Numbered from the stretch's first letter, positions 43,980-52,454 are shown. The stretch: DNA of 64,000 nucleotides from CAZDBA01 sp965224765 (GCA_965224765.1 CBDDAC010000012.1:186001-250000), one strand, 5' to 3'. Translations and numbers: made by a program. Notes: generated from the letters alone by a model not told the origin.

Positions 43980-43996
43980 TCCAAACGTAGTTTTCC

Positions 43997-45262
43997 ATGT
44001 CTTCTACCACTTCCGACAAGCCGCAAGGCTCAATGGCTGCTCACCCCGTGCGAAGCTATCCAAAGTTTATTTGGTGGGGGCTGGGTGAATCAACCAACGG
44101 CAATTTATGGTTTTATCTCTGGATGATTGTCCTGACGGCAGTTGCCCTGGTCGGAGCGAATGCTTGGGCGGTTCAAGTTGCCGATGGAATGATTGTGACC
44201 AACATGACTGATCACGTCAGTTGGGGGTTGTACATCGCAAATTTCACATTCATGGTGGGAGTCGCAGCGGGGGGTGTGATGATGGTGATTCCCGCCTATC
44301 TTTATCACGACAAGAAGATGCACGATGTTGTTATCGTCGGTGAGATTCTTGCGATCGCTGCCATCGTAATGTGTCTGTTGTTTGTCACGGTTGACCTCGG
44401 CAGGCCCGAGCGTTTCTGGCATATGGTTCCAGGGTTGGGCCGATTCAATTGGCCGATGTCGATGTTGACCTGGGACGTGATCGTGTTGAATGGATACCTG
44501 CTACTGAATTTACATGTCTGCGGCTATCTGATGTACATGCGATTTTTGGGGCGAGAGCCCAACGACTCGTGGTATGTGCCCTTTGTTTTGCTTTCGATCT
44601 TTTGGGCGATTTCGATTCATACGATAACCGCATTTTTGTATTGCGGGCTGGGAGGAAGGCCCTTTTGGAATACTGCGTTGTTGGCTCCCCGATTCCTGGC
44701 CAGTGCATTTGTCGCCGGCCCAGCGTTTATCCTGATCATTCTCGCGTTTTTGCGAAAAGTACTTGGCCGACCCATCGATGAGGGGCCCAGCCGGATACTC
44801 ATCAGTATTATTCGAGTTACGGTTCTGATAAATCTCTTGATGGTGGTGTCGGAAGTTTTCACTGAATTTTATACCGGAGGCGCCCATACCGATTCGGCAA
44901 GGTATTTATTCCTTGGACTTCACGGCCACAATGCACTTGTCCCCTGGATTTGGACCGCCATCGTTTTCAACATCATCGCGGCTGCGTTGTTCTTGTCACC
45001 GTGGGTTTTTCGGCACACGCCAGTTCTAATTTTGGCTTGCGGTCTTGCTTTCGTGGGAGCGTGGATCGAAAAAGGAATGGGGCTGATTGTTCCGGGCTTT
45101 ATTCCGAGCACGCTTCACGAAGTTGTCGAGTACATGCCGAGTTTGACGGAATGGAAAGTCAGCGCTGGTATCTGGGCCTTTGGATTGATGGTTCTCACTA
45201 TTCTGTTGAAAATGGCGATCGCGGTGTTCAGTCGCGACCTAACTCCTTCGGCACAGGACTAA
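43997..45262 (+). CDS. NrfD/PsrC-type quinone-binding membrane subunit
   Basis: This is a 421-residue integral membrane protein with about ten helices. The block NMTDHVSWGLYIANFTFMVG near residue 70 and the GLGRFNWPMSMLTWDVIVLN segment near 150 are characteristic of the NrfD/PsrC family. This family exchanges electrons between menaquinone or ubiquinone and a periplasmic Fe-S subunit. FHGHNALVPWIWTAIVF-like residues are seen near 305 as LHGHNALVPWIWTAIVF. With the two upstream genes it makes a cytochrome c:quinone module that could replace NapC or NapGH. Confidence 0.9.
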   Translation: MSSTTSDKPQGSMAAHPVRSYPKFIWWGLGESTNGNLWFYLWMIVLTAVALVGANAWAVQVADGMIVTNMTDHVSWGLYIANFTFMVGVAAGGVMMVIPAYLYHDKKMHDVVIVGEILAIAAIVMCLLFVTVDLGRPERFWHMVPGLGRFNWPMSMLTWDVIVLNGYLLLNLHVCGYLMYMRFLGREPNDSWYVPFVLLSIFWAISIHTITAFLYCGLGGRPFWNTALLAPRFLASAFVAGPAFILIILAFLRKVLGRPIDEGPSRILISIIRVTVLINLLMVVSEVFTEFYTGGAHTDSARYLFLGLHGHNALVPWIWTAIVFNIIAAALFLSPWVFRHTPVLILACGLAFVGAWIEKGMGLIVPGFIPSTLHEVVEYMPSLTEWKVSAGIWAFGLMVLTILLKMAIAVFSRDLTPSAQD

Positions 45263-45887
45263 ATCGTGTTTCGTTCAAGATGTCGGAATTTGCGATGTCG
45301 AGCAGGATGGGGTGCCATCGGCCAACCCATAATCGACGTCGGGAATGTTAACGCCGACCCCCGAAAACCCCCATTGAGCGGAAAAAGACGGCTCCCAAGT
45401 CAATCTACAGCCATCATTCCAAGTACATCGTCCAAGTGTTACCTCGGCTCTTGCTCTACCCAATCCCCCCTTGGGCAAGCGCAAACTCCCTTACATCAAA
45501 ACCTAAACCAATTTGGCTCCAGACCCCTTTGATCAGACCGCGACATCCACTCCGATCACATTTTCGTACATCGTATTCATTATCGTTTTTCCCTGGATAG
45601 TAAGTTCGAGCTCAACAAGTGGCTCATTCGGCTGTTCGGGTTAATCACGAAAAAGGACCGGCGATCTTGATGTCCCACGACATTAAAATATCTACCCATT
45701 ACGATCTGCCGAGTCCGCGCGGCCAAGGTTAACCTTGGCCGCCTTTACATTTTAACGACAGCAAACGCCCATACGAAACAACCTCGTAGAAGACACTACC
45801 CAATCTTTGAATGTTGCCAGTAGAAAGGTAAGTGGGTTTTGGTCAATCAAACCAGCTGAATCCTCGAAGAGAATCAACTGTCAGTGG
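45263..45887. other. Intergenic region left of the IS21-family element
   Basis: No confident gene lies in these 625 bp. GCGGCCAAGGTTAACCTTGGCCGC at 45719-45742 is a perfect 24-bp palindrome, a likely transcription end for the NrfD operon although the T tract is weak. The last ~60 bp before the IS can be read in frame with the istB remnant at 51022 (F-W near 45837, then K-P, then C-Q-W against the duplication). It may be degenerate istB 5' sequence; the evidence is thin. Confidence 0.4.
45719..45742. terminator. Perfect palindrome, possible bidirectional terminator
   Basis: A 12-bp stem GCGGCCAAGGTT/AACCTTGGCCGC with no loop bases, followed by CTTTACATTTT. It lies 457 bp beyond the NrfD-type gene. 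Confidence 0.5.
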
Positions 45888-46031
45888 TGTATAGCGACAA
45901 TTAGAACTCCCGTGTTTTCGATGGAATGCTAGCGGTTGAGTATTGGGATTTTGAAATGGGCGACAATTAGAATTCCCTTGTTTTGGGAATTCGATTCTAT
46001 CTCGCAACTCCTGTTTTTAACGGAGTTTGCG

Positions 46032-48305
46032 ATGTTCAGCGACGGACAAGTCAAGGAATTGCGGCGACTGCTCTTGAGGGGCAAATCGCTCGCCCTGAGT
46101 GCAAGGATGACTGAAATGAGTGACAAAACGGCTCGCAATTATCGGGATGACGATCGGCTACCCTCTCAGCGAAAAACCGAACGCAACTATCGGACTCGGC
46201 CCGACCCGTTTGCCGAAGTTTGGCCTGAAGTCGAGCAAAGGCTTGAAGACGAACCTCGCCTCAAAGCCCACACGCTTTTCGGTTGGCTGCAGCAGACTCG
46301 GCCCGGCGAATTTCCCGATTCGACTCGGCGAACGTTCGAGCGTCGGGTTTCGAAATGGCAAGCGATCTTCGGCCCGGACAAGCCCGTCATGTTTCCGCAG
46401 CTCCACCATCCCGGGCGGTTGGCTGCCAGCGATTTCACCGTCTGCAACAGCCTCGGTGTCAAGATCGCCGGCGGGCGTTTTGACCATACCTTGTTTCACT
46501 GCGTCTTGCCGTACAGCAACGTCGAATCGGTCAGTCTCTGTTTTTCGGAATCGTTTGAGTCGCTGAGCACGGGGATTCAAAAAGCGTTTTGGGAATTTGG
46601 CGGCGTGCCACAACGTCACCGCAGCGATTCGCTCAGCGCTGCGATCAACAATCACTCCAGTCTCAAATCTCACACCGCGCGATACACCGCCTTGATGGAG
46701 CACTACGGCTGCCAAGCTGAACGAACCAACGCGCGGTGTGCCAATGAAAATGGCGACGTTGAGTCGGCCAACAATCATCTTAAACAGCGGCTCGATCAGG
46801 CGTTGTTGTTACGTGGTAGTCGCGCCTTCGGCAGACGTGAAGACTACATGCGCTTCGTCGAAACGGTCATCGCCCAAGCCAACGCCAATCGCCAGGATCG
46901 CTTTGCCGAGGAACAAGCCGTCCTTGAGCGTCTTCCCAACGATCGGCTCGACATTGCAGATCTGCTCAACGGCGTGCGCGTCAACAGCAGCAGCACAATT
47001 CAAGTGCGCAACAATACTTACTCGGTTCCCAGCCGGTTGATTGGGCGGAAAGTCGACGTGCGAATCGAGGCCGAAACGATTCTGGTGACTTATCAGGATC
47101 ACCTTGTGCAAACGATGCCGCGTCTCTTTGGCAAGAAAGGCTTCGCGATTAACTACCGCCATGTAATTGATACCTTGGTGCGTAAGCCGGGAGCCTTTGC
47201 CAACTATCGCTTTCGCGAAGAGATGTTTCCCACCAGCCAGTTTCGCATCGCGTACGACATGCTGCACGAGGCTCACACGCCCAAAGTGGCGGACAAGACG
47301 TATGTGAAACTGCTGGAAGTGGCGGCTCGGATCAGCCAGGACGCTGTTGCCGACGCGCTGCGAGTGACGATCTCCGCAGGTATTCCGATCAACTTTGAGC
47401 AAATTACCGCACTGGTGCAAGACGCTGTGAATCTTCCGCCGGCGACAGAACTCAACGTCGAGTCACCCAACCTCGACGACTACGATTCTTTACTGACGAT
47501 GTTTAACAAGGAAGTTAAAACCGATGAGCAAAGTAACCAACAAACCGAAGGCGAAACCGAAACCCAAATCGCAGTCGGCAACCGTGAAACGAAAACCTGT
47601 CGTGAACCAAGAGACTCAGCTGACCGATCAGTTCCGCGAGCTACGGATGCCGGGCTTCCGCGACCACTTCTCAGCGGCGGCGACTCGGGCGGCGCAGGAG
47701 AATCTGAGCCACCTGGATTACTTGACGGAACTGACAACGCTGGAGTGCGAGGCTCGGCGAGTCGGGCGGATCAAGCGGATGATGAATCGGTCGAAGTTGC
47801 CGCTGGGCAAGACTTGGGATTCGTTCAAATTTGGACGCGTGCCGTTGGCGGTGAAGCGACAATTGGAGACGTTGCGGGACGGTTCGTTTTTGAATCGCCA
47901 GGAAAACGTTTTGATTTTCGGGAAACCCGGTTCCGGGAAAAGTCATGCGTTGTGTGCGCTGGCCCAGCAATTGATTCTGCAGGGGCACAGCCTGCTGTTT
48001 ACAACGTGTGGGATGCTGGTTCAGCAGCTATTGATTGCCAAACGGGACTTGCGGTTACCGAAGTTGTTCAAGCAACTGGCGAGCTTCGAGGGACTCATCA
48101 TCGACGATCTGGGATACGTGCAACAGAGCCGCGAGGAGATGGAGGTGTTGTTCATGTTACTGGCAGAACGCTACGAGCGGGGCAGCGTCTTGTTGACGAG
48201 CAACTTGGCGTTCAGGAACTGCCAAACATAATGCGGCTGACCATTCCGTCTATCCAACGACAGCTTGGCCACCTAAAATCGACATCGCTGCGTTGCAAGA
48301 GCTAG
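46032..48305 (+). CDS. istA: IS21 transposase IstA, with unusually long open 3' extension
   Basis: Translation from the ATG at 46032 gives IstA: a helix-turn-helix start MFSDGQVKELRRLLLRGKSL, then the DDE core with FHCVLPYSNVESVSLCFSES, GGVPQRHRSDSLSAAINNHS and CANENGDVESANNHLKQRLD near residue 240. The C-terminal beta domain with TIQVRNNTYSVPSRLIGRKV follows near 320. IstA normally ends close to the istB start. Here similarity should stop near 47523, yet the frame stays open through all of istB to a TAG at 48303-48305 inside the inserted unit. One extra base in AAAACCGATGAG at the junction would give the usual overlapping TGA, so a lost stop by one-base deletion is likely. Confidence 0.85.
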   Translation: MFSDGQVKELRRLLLRGKSLALSARMTEMSDKTARNYRDDDRLPSQRKTERNYRTRPDPFAEVWPEVEQRLEDEPRLKAHTLFGWLQQTRPGEFPDSTRRTFERRVSKWQAIFGPDKPVMFPQLHHPGRLAASDFTVCNSLGVKIAGGRFDHTLFHCVLPYSNVESVSLCFSESFESLSTGIQKAFWEFGGVPQRHRSDSLSAAINNHSSLKSHTARYTALMEHYGCQAERTNARCANENGDVESANNHLKQRLDQALLLRGSRAFGRREDYMRFVETVIAQANANRQDRFAEEQAVLERLPNDRLDIADLLNGVRVNSSSTIQVRNNTYSVPSRLIGRKVDVRIEAETILVTYQDHLVQTMPRLFGKKGFAINYRHVIDTLVRKPGAFANYRFREEMFPTSQFRIAYDMLHEAHTPKVADKTYVKLLEVAARISQDAVADALRVTISAGIPINFEQITALVQDAVNLPPATELNVESPNLDDYDSLLTMFNKEVKTDEQSNQQTEGETETQIAVGNRETKTCREPRDSADRSVPRATDAGLPRPLLSGGDSGGAGESEPPGLLDGTDNAGVRGSASRADQADDESVEVAAGQDLGFVQIWTRAVGGEATIGDVAGRFVFESPGKRFDFRETRFREKSCVVCAGPAIDSAGAQPAVYNVWDAGSAAIDCQTGLAVTEVVQATGELRGTHHRRSGIRATEPRGDGGVVHVTGRTLRAGQRLVDEQLGVQELPNIMRLTIPSIQRQLGHLKSTSLRCKS
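47524..48215 (+). pseudogene. istB: IstB ATPase, 5' part, cut by the recombinase unit
   Basis: The frame starts at the ATG at 47524 and carries a Lys/Pro-rich N-terminus, then LRMPGFRDHFSAAATRAAQE and the AAA+ core: Walker A LIFGKPGSGKSHALCALAQQ near residue 140, Walker B EGLIIDDLGYVQQSREEMEV near 195 and sensor region VLLTSNLAF. IstB homologues continue with FSKWxxIFxD. Here the sequence leaves the family right after TSNLAF, and a stop follows at 48231. The missing end is found at 50793-50951. Confidence 0.88.
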
Positions 48306-48354
48306 CAGCCTGGTGTTCAAAACAATTCGACGACGATTCTCAAGGAGGAGAGCA

Positions 48355-48530
48355 ATGTCTGACCAGCGATACGACTCAACGGATCAAAAAAGGGGCCTCA
48401 ACAGATTGCACTGAGTCAACTTTGGACTCGGCTGCCAATCGACAACCGCCAAGAAGTGGCGCAGATCGTGGCCCAGATGATTGCCCGACAGATACTTCCA
48501 ATCTCCAAGGAGGTGTCTGATGAGTCATAA
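48355..48530 (+). CDS. Short leader gene before the recombinase, split between two frames
   Basis: An ATG at 48355 has an excellent ribosome binding site (AAGGAGGAGAGCA). It reads MSDQRYDSTDQKRG and would stop at 48412-48414. A -1 shift at the AAAAAAGGGG run (48386-48395) instead yields PQQIALSQLWTRLPIDNRQE and on to a TAA at 48528-48530, about 58 residues, overlapping the recombinase start. Small proteins of this type often precede recombinases of this kind (recollection, not checked). The frame change could be a mutation or translational slippage. Confidence 0.45.
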
Positions 48531-50751
48531 AGGCGAGCTTGATACAGCTTCCAATGCGACTCCTCAAGGAAGTCCATCGGTCACGGCTTGGTCCACAAAG
48601 CTAAAGTTGGATCACCACGAACGCTTGGCGATCATTTATGTTCGGCAGTCGACAGCTCATCAGGTACTACACCATCGCGAGTCCACGGCAAGACAATACT
48701 CGCTTGTCGATATGGCAGCACAGCTTGGATGGTCGCCAGACCGTATCGAAGTCATCGACGAGGACCAAGGGCAGAGTGGTGCATCGGCTGAGGGACGTAG
48801 TGGATTTCAACGGATTTTGGCGGAAGTGAGCCTCAATCATGTCGGAATTATTTTCGGCATCGAGTTGAGTCGACTGGCCAGATCCAACAAAGACTGGCAT
48901 CAGCTGATTGAGCTGTGTGCCATCTTTGGAACGATGCTGGCCGATCAAGATGGTCTCTACAATCCAACGGACTACAACGATCGGCTTTTGCTCGGTTTGC
49001 GTGGGATCATGAATGAGGCTGAGCTTCACATTTTGCAAGGGAGAATGCATCAAGCGTTACTCAACAAAGCGAAGCGAGGTGAAGTTTACATGCGTGCTCC
49101 GATTGGATATGTGAAGCTACCCAGCGGGAAGTTTGGGCTTGATCCAGACGAGCAAGTTCAAGGTATCGTGCGAATGATCTTTGATGAGTTTGATCGACGT
49201 GGTAGCGCACGGTCTGTATTGCTGTTTTTGCAGCGCAACCAAATCAAGCTACCGATTCGACTTTGTTCTGGTCCTGACAAGGGAGCAATTGAATGGCGAA
49301 CAGCTTCCCCAGCCGTTGTCAATCGCGTGCTAAGGCATGAGCTGTACGCGGGGACGTACCGTTTTGGTCAACGGCAGACCGACCCTCGCCGCAAACGTGC
49401 CGGTCATCCCAACTCGGGACGGGTTGTTGTAACCCCGGATAAATACCATGCGTTGATTCCCAATCACTGCCCTGTTTACATTACCGAAGAGCGCTACCGC
49501 CGCAACCAAGAACGCATCAAGAACAATCGTTTTGGGAAAACGTCCAAAGGCAGTGTAAGAAATGGCGCAAGTCTATTGGCTGGCATTCTGTATTGTGCGC
49601 GGTGTGGTCGGCGTATGGCAGTTACGTATTCTTCGGGTGTGTTGCGTTACTCCTGCACGACGGGACGCATTGACGCGAGCAAGCCACGTTGCCAGTCCCT
49701 GTCGGGAAAAAAGCTAGATGAACTTGTCGCGGAAAAAGTCCTTAAGGCCCTGGAGCCAGCGTCATTGGAAATTAGCATCATGGCGGCAGGTGACCTTCAA
49801 GCCGAACGTCGGCGAGTCGACGACAATTGGAAGCAACAACTCGAACGAAGTCGTTTCGAAGCCGATCGGGCTCGACGGCAGTACCAAACAGTTGAACCAG
49901 AGAATCGTCTGGTCGCTCGTGAGTTGGAACGACAATGGGAAACAGCACTTGAGCAGAGTCAGTCTATGGAGCAAGAGTACGCACGCTTTCGCCAAACGAG
50001 CTCCACGACTCTCACAAAGGAACAGCAAGCGGAGGTTCGATCGCTATCGGAAAACCTGCCATCACTCTGGAGTGCTCAATCCACAAATAATACAGACCGA
50101 CAACGAATCGTTCAGTCACTCATTGAACGCGTTGAAGTAAACGTGTTGGGAGACACCGAACAAGTTGACGTTTCGGTGCAATGGTCGGGCGGATTTACCA
50201 GTCAGCATGAACTGGTGCGTCCCGTGCGGCGTTACGATCAAACGGCGGACTTCGCACGGCTTAAAGCTCGATTGATCGAACTCAGGAACGCTGGGCGATC
50301 CTACGCAGAAATTGCCACGGAGCTCAACAGCGAAGGATTCCACCCTGCCAAACAAACTAAACTGTTTAACAAGGCAATTGTCAGTCGGTTCGCAAAAAAA
50401 TACTGCAACGAACTAACGACCACGAAAAACTGTGCACCGATACAACTCTCCGAGCACGAGTGGACCATCGTCGGTCTATCCGAGGAACTGGGCATCCCAC
50501 GAAGCACATTGCATTCGTGGAAACAGCGAGGCTGGTTGCGAGCCCACCGTCAACTTCCGGGTTATCATGGCCAAATTATCTATTGGGCTAGTGATCAGGA
50601 ACTCAAGCGGCTACTTCAATTGAGAAAAACGGATTGGAACTTTGGCGACCCGCCCTTACCAAAAGAGTTGACCATGCCGATTACCAAAGAGAGCAGTGGC
50701 GGCCAAGGCTGCAACGACAGCGAGGATGTTGCCAAGAACGATCGAAACTAG
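48520..50751 (+). CDS. Large serine recombinase (resolvase/invertase superfamily)
   Basis: This is a 743-residue protein. The start at 48520 follows CCAAGGAGGTGTCTG, a near-perfect ribosome binding site. The catalytic domain (about 20-170) has AIIYVRQSTAHQVLHHREST with the nucleophile Ser, then EVIDEDQGQSGASAEGRSGF and GIELSRLARSNKDWHQLIEL. A recombinase domain follows near 180-300 (APIGYVKLPSGKFGLDPDEQ). The zinc ribbon is ILYCARCGRRMAVTYSSGVL...SKPRCQSL near 370-405. A coiled coil lies at about 430-520, and the C-terminus has a helix-turn-helix VGLSEELGIPRSTLHSWKQR near 660. The gene looks intact and probably drives insertion of the unit. Confidence 0.93.
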   Translation: MSHKGELDTASNATPQGSPSVTAWSTKLKLDHHERLAIIYVRQSTAHQVLHHRESTARQYSLVDMAAQLGWSPDRIEVIDEDQGQSGASAEGRSGFQRILAEVSLNHVGIIFGIELSRLARSNKDWHQLIELCAIFGTMLADQDGLYNPTDYNDRLLLGLRGIMNEAELHILQGRMHQALLNKAKRGEVYMRAPIGYVKLPSGKFGLDPDEQVQGIVRMIFDEFDRRGSARSVLLFLQRNQIKLPIRLCSGPDKGAIEWRTASPAVVNRVLRHELYAGTYRFGQRQTDPRRKRAGHPNSGRVVVTPDKYHALIPNHCPVYITEERYRRNQERIKNNRFGKTSKGSVRNGASLLAGILYCARCGRRMAVTYSSGVLRYSCTTGRIDASKPRCQSLSGKKLDELVAEKVLKALEPASLEISIMAAGDLQAERRRVDDNWKQQLERSRFEADRARRQYQTVEPENRLVARELERQWETALEQSQSMEQEYARFRQTSSTTLTKEQQAEVRSLSENLPSLWSAQSTNNTDRQRIVQSLIERVEVNVLGDTEQVDVSVQWSGGFTSQHELVRPVRRYDQTADFARLKARLIELRNAGRSYAEIATELNSEGFHPAKQTKLFNKAIVSRFAKKYCNELTTTKNCAPIQLSEHEWTIVGLSEELGIPRSTLHSWKQRGWLRAHRQLPGYHGQIIYWASDQELKRLLQLRKTDWNFGDPPLPKELTMPITKESSGGQGCNDSEDVAKNDRN

Positions 50752-50792
50752 TAGCTGTATAGCGATACGAAAGGACTTAGTATGACTGACGC

Positions 50793-50951
50793 TTCAGCAA
50801 GTGGGATCAGATCTTCAAGGACACGATGACGACAGCCGCCGCGATAGACCGCCTGGTTCACCACAGCGTAATCATCGAGATCAACGTACCGAGTTACCGA
50901 ATAGAAACAGCAAAAAAGTCAAAGGCTTCGCCTACTTCACTCAAAGAATAG
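50793..50951 (+). pseudogene. istB: IstB ATPase, 3' part, separated by the recombinase unit
   Basis: After TTCAG the frame reads SKWDQIFKDTMTTAAAIDRL, VHHSVIIEINVPSYRIETAK and ends KKSKASPTSLKE with TAG at 50949-50951. This is the standard IstB C-terminus and joins the 5' part at 47524-48215 in the same frame. It has no start of its own. Confidence 0.85.
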
Positions 50952-51021
50952 CAACGATAACAAATTTATTGCTAGGGAATTCTAATTGTCGCTAATGGGA
51001 ACTTCTAATTGTCGCCGAACA

Positions 51022-51584
51022 AGTGGATTCGTGACGGTCACGGATTGTTGTTACAAGGTCCGCCAGGAGTAGGAAAAAGTCATCTCGCGGTTGGACTTGG
51101 GTTGCGCGCGATCGAAACAGGTTTCTCAGTGAGCTTTTATCGGTTGGACGAACTGATGCACCAGTTGAAGAAAGACGCCGAGCTGAGTCCTGCGAAACTT
51201 TCGTATCGCAAGTACATGTCGGTGAATCTAGTGATCATTGATGAGTTCGGTTACCAGCGGCTCAATCGCGAGGAGTCGAATCTGTTCTTTCGTGTGGTGA
51301 ACTATCGTTATGCCAAAGGCTCTTCAACCGCGATCACGACCAACAAAGGCATCGCGAGTTGGCCCAGTGTGCTTGCCGATGATGAGGTTTTGGCAGGCGC
51401 GATTCTGGATCGTTTACTGCATTGTGCAACGGTGCTCAATATTCAGGGGCGAAGTTACCGATTGAAAGAACTAGACGCCCAACTCGGCCAGCAGTCTGCG
51501 ACCAACACGATGCCACCAACGTCGCCAGTTCCCAAGACCCAAACGGCAATGCCTACTGACCTACCGGTCACCTCAGCCAGCTAG
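51022..51584 (+). pseudogene. istB: 3' part of a second, unrelated istB
   Basis: This is a different IstB from the one at 47524. Starting at the duplicated AGTGG it reads WIRDGHGLLLQGPPGVGKSH (Walker A), then SVSFYRLDELMHQLKKDAEL, VNLVIIDEFGYQRLNREESN (Walker B), RYAKGSSTAITTNKGIASWP and DRLLHCATVLNIQGRSYRLK, ending at 51584. The N-terminal domain is missing. The target duplication shows that the IS21-family element inserted directly at its 5' border, so the lost part should lie left of 45888, where only a weak trace is seen. An apparent ATG at 51009 falls inside the terminal repeat of the IS and is not meaningful. Confidence 0.82.
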
Positions 51585-51602
51585 ATGATCTAAGAATTTT
51601 CA

Positions 51603-51636
51603 AAAAAGTTTCGCCCGCGCGCGGGCGAAACTTTTT
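51603..51636. terminator. Strong bidirectional terminator hairpin
   Basis: AAAAAGTTTCGCCCGCG and CGCGGGCGAAACTTTTT form a 17-bp perfect stem. A runs precede it and T runs follow it, so it can end transcription from both sides. It lies just after the istB remnant. Confidence 0.9.
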
Positions 51637-51748
51637 ATCCGAGCCTTCGGCTCTTAAGTCTCCCTGTTTAACCCAAAAGGAATATCTTCAACCAGTTCGT
51701 GCGTAACAGTTCAGGTTCAGTAACTGCGCAATAGTTCGGGTCCAATGA

Positions 51749-51790
51749 CAGCCCCCTTTGATCTCGGCTCAGCCCCCTTTGATCTCGGCT
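51749..51790. repeat. Tandem duplication of a 21-bp unit
   Basis: CAGCCCCCTTTGATCTCGGCT occurs twice without spacer (51749-51769 and 51770-51790). It lies between the mobile region and the RHS locus. Confidence 0.85.
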
Positions 51791-51813
51791 CCAAGTGCCC
51801 GATACTGGTGCGC

Positions 51814-52440
51814 CTAGATTTCTCCAAGTTTACTCAATGCCGCGTATGCCTGCGTGCCAACACTGTCGTAACAGTCCAAATCATCCTGCTGATCATGACG
51901 CGAAAATACACTCTTGATGAATGGTAGGTGAAGGTCTTGGTCTGATTGATTTAGCTTGATCAACGCATATCTCGCCCAAACTTGCACTCGCTCATCCTCA
52001 TCAAAACAAGCTGTTTCCAGCAAAGGTATTGCTGGTTTTGCTGTGAATCCAAATTCTGCTAGGAACCTTGCTGCGTGCATGCGTTCCGAAGCAATTCGGT
52101 AGCTCCCAAACTTCTGTAAATTCGACATGTGCGAACCTACTGTGTTCCAGTCATCTTTCTCGAAGCTGAGGCCTGCAGCATCCAGTAGCCCGATGAGATA
52201 AAAAATTAACGCAGTTTCTTCAAATTGGTCAATTGGGTGTTGATCTAAAAAAGCATTAATATCATCAATGTTTCCGTTCAGCTTGATTTGTTTCGCAACA
52301 GACGTAAGCTCAGCAAGGTCTGACTTTGAAATGTTTGATAAGAAGTTGTCTATTTGTTCAGCAAATTGATGGATACCAAATTTTTTTGCTGGCTCAATCA
52401 AAAACTTCAATTTTTTAGGTAAATTTACAAACGCGTTCAC
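51814..52440 (-). CDS. Helical protein, candidate immunity protein of the RHS toxin
   Basis: This is a 208-residue protein from a GTG start, 14 bp after the RHS gene on the same strand. It lacks a signal peptide. The sequence is mostly alpha-helical; the second half suggests HEAT-like repeats (HAARFLAEFGFTAKPAIPLL, DERVQVWARYALIKLNQSDQ, TQAYAALSKLGEI). Immediate downstream placement, small size and cytoplasmic location are the usual properties of polymorphic-toxin immunity genes. Assignment is from context, not from a recognised immunity family. Confidence 0.65.
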   Translation of the reverse strand: MNAFVNLPKKLKFLIEPAKKFGIHQFAEQIDNFLSNISKSDLAELTSVAKQIKLNGNIDDINAFLDQHPIDQFEETALIFYLIGLLDAAGLSFEKDDWNTVGSHMSNLQKFGSYRIASERMHAARFLAEFGFTAKPAIPLLETACFDEDERVQVWARYALIKLNQSDQDLHLPFIKSVFSRHDQQDDLDCYDSVGTQAYAALSKLGEI

Positions 52441-52454
52441 ATGTTAACCTTTCA

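Larger units (their letters stand above)
48216..50797 (+). mobile_element. Serine-recombinase mobile unit inserted in istB
   Basis: This is a 2582-bp insertion. The left junction reads GCGTTCAG|GAACTGCC and the right GACGCTTCAG|CAAGTGGG, so TTCAG is present at both borders. Deleting 48216-50797 restores AACTTGGCGTTCAGCAAGTG, which encodes SNLAFSKW and rejoins IstB in frame. The unit encodes a short leader frame and one large serine recombinase and nothing else visible. The shared TTCAG is either the crossover core of the recombinase or a target duplication. Confidence 0.85.
45888..51021 (+). mobile_element. IS21-family element with 5-bp target duplication, interrupted inside istB
   Basis: The left end is TGTATAGCGACAATTAGAAC and the right end is the reverse complement of TGTTCGGCGACAATTAGAAG, so the ends have the 5'-TG...CA-3' form of IS21. 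Inner copies of the terminal repeat lie at 45960-45977 and 50975-50992, giving two repeats at each end, also an IS21 trait. AGTGG precedes the left end (45883-45887) and follows the right end (51022-51026), a 5-bp target duplication. The total is 5134 bp. Without the 2582-bp unit at 48216-50797 the parent would be 2552 bp, normal for IS21. Confidence 0.85.

Noticed and set aside
45936..48305. A single 789-residue protein spanning istA and istB
   Set aside because: IstB is clearly encoded in another frame over the last third; the extension is a by-product of a lost stop, and the likely start is 46032.
50755..50770. A third IS21 end (TGTATAGCGATACG) near the recombinase stop
   Set aside because: Only about ten bases match the left end and the conserved AATTAGAA does not follow.
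20759..51021. Composite transposon bounded by the two IS elements
   Set aside because: The two IS elements are of different families and their flanks show independent insertions; intervening genes look like core genome.
51009..51584. Complete 191-residue ATPase
   Set aside because: The ATG lies inside the terminal repeat of the IS21 element and the N-terminal domain of IstB is missing, so it is a fragment.
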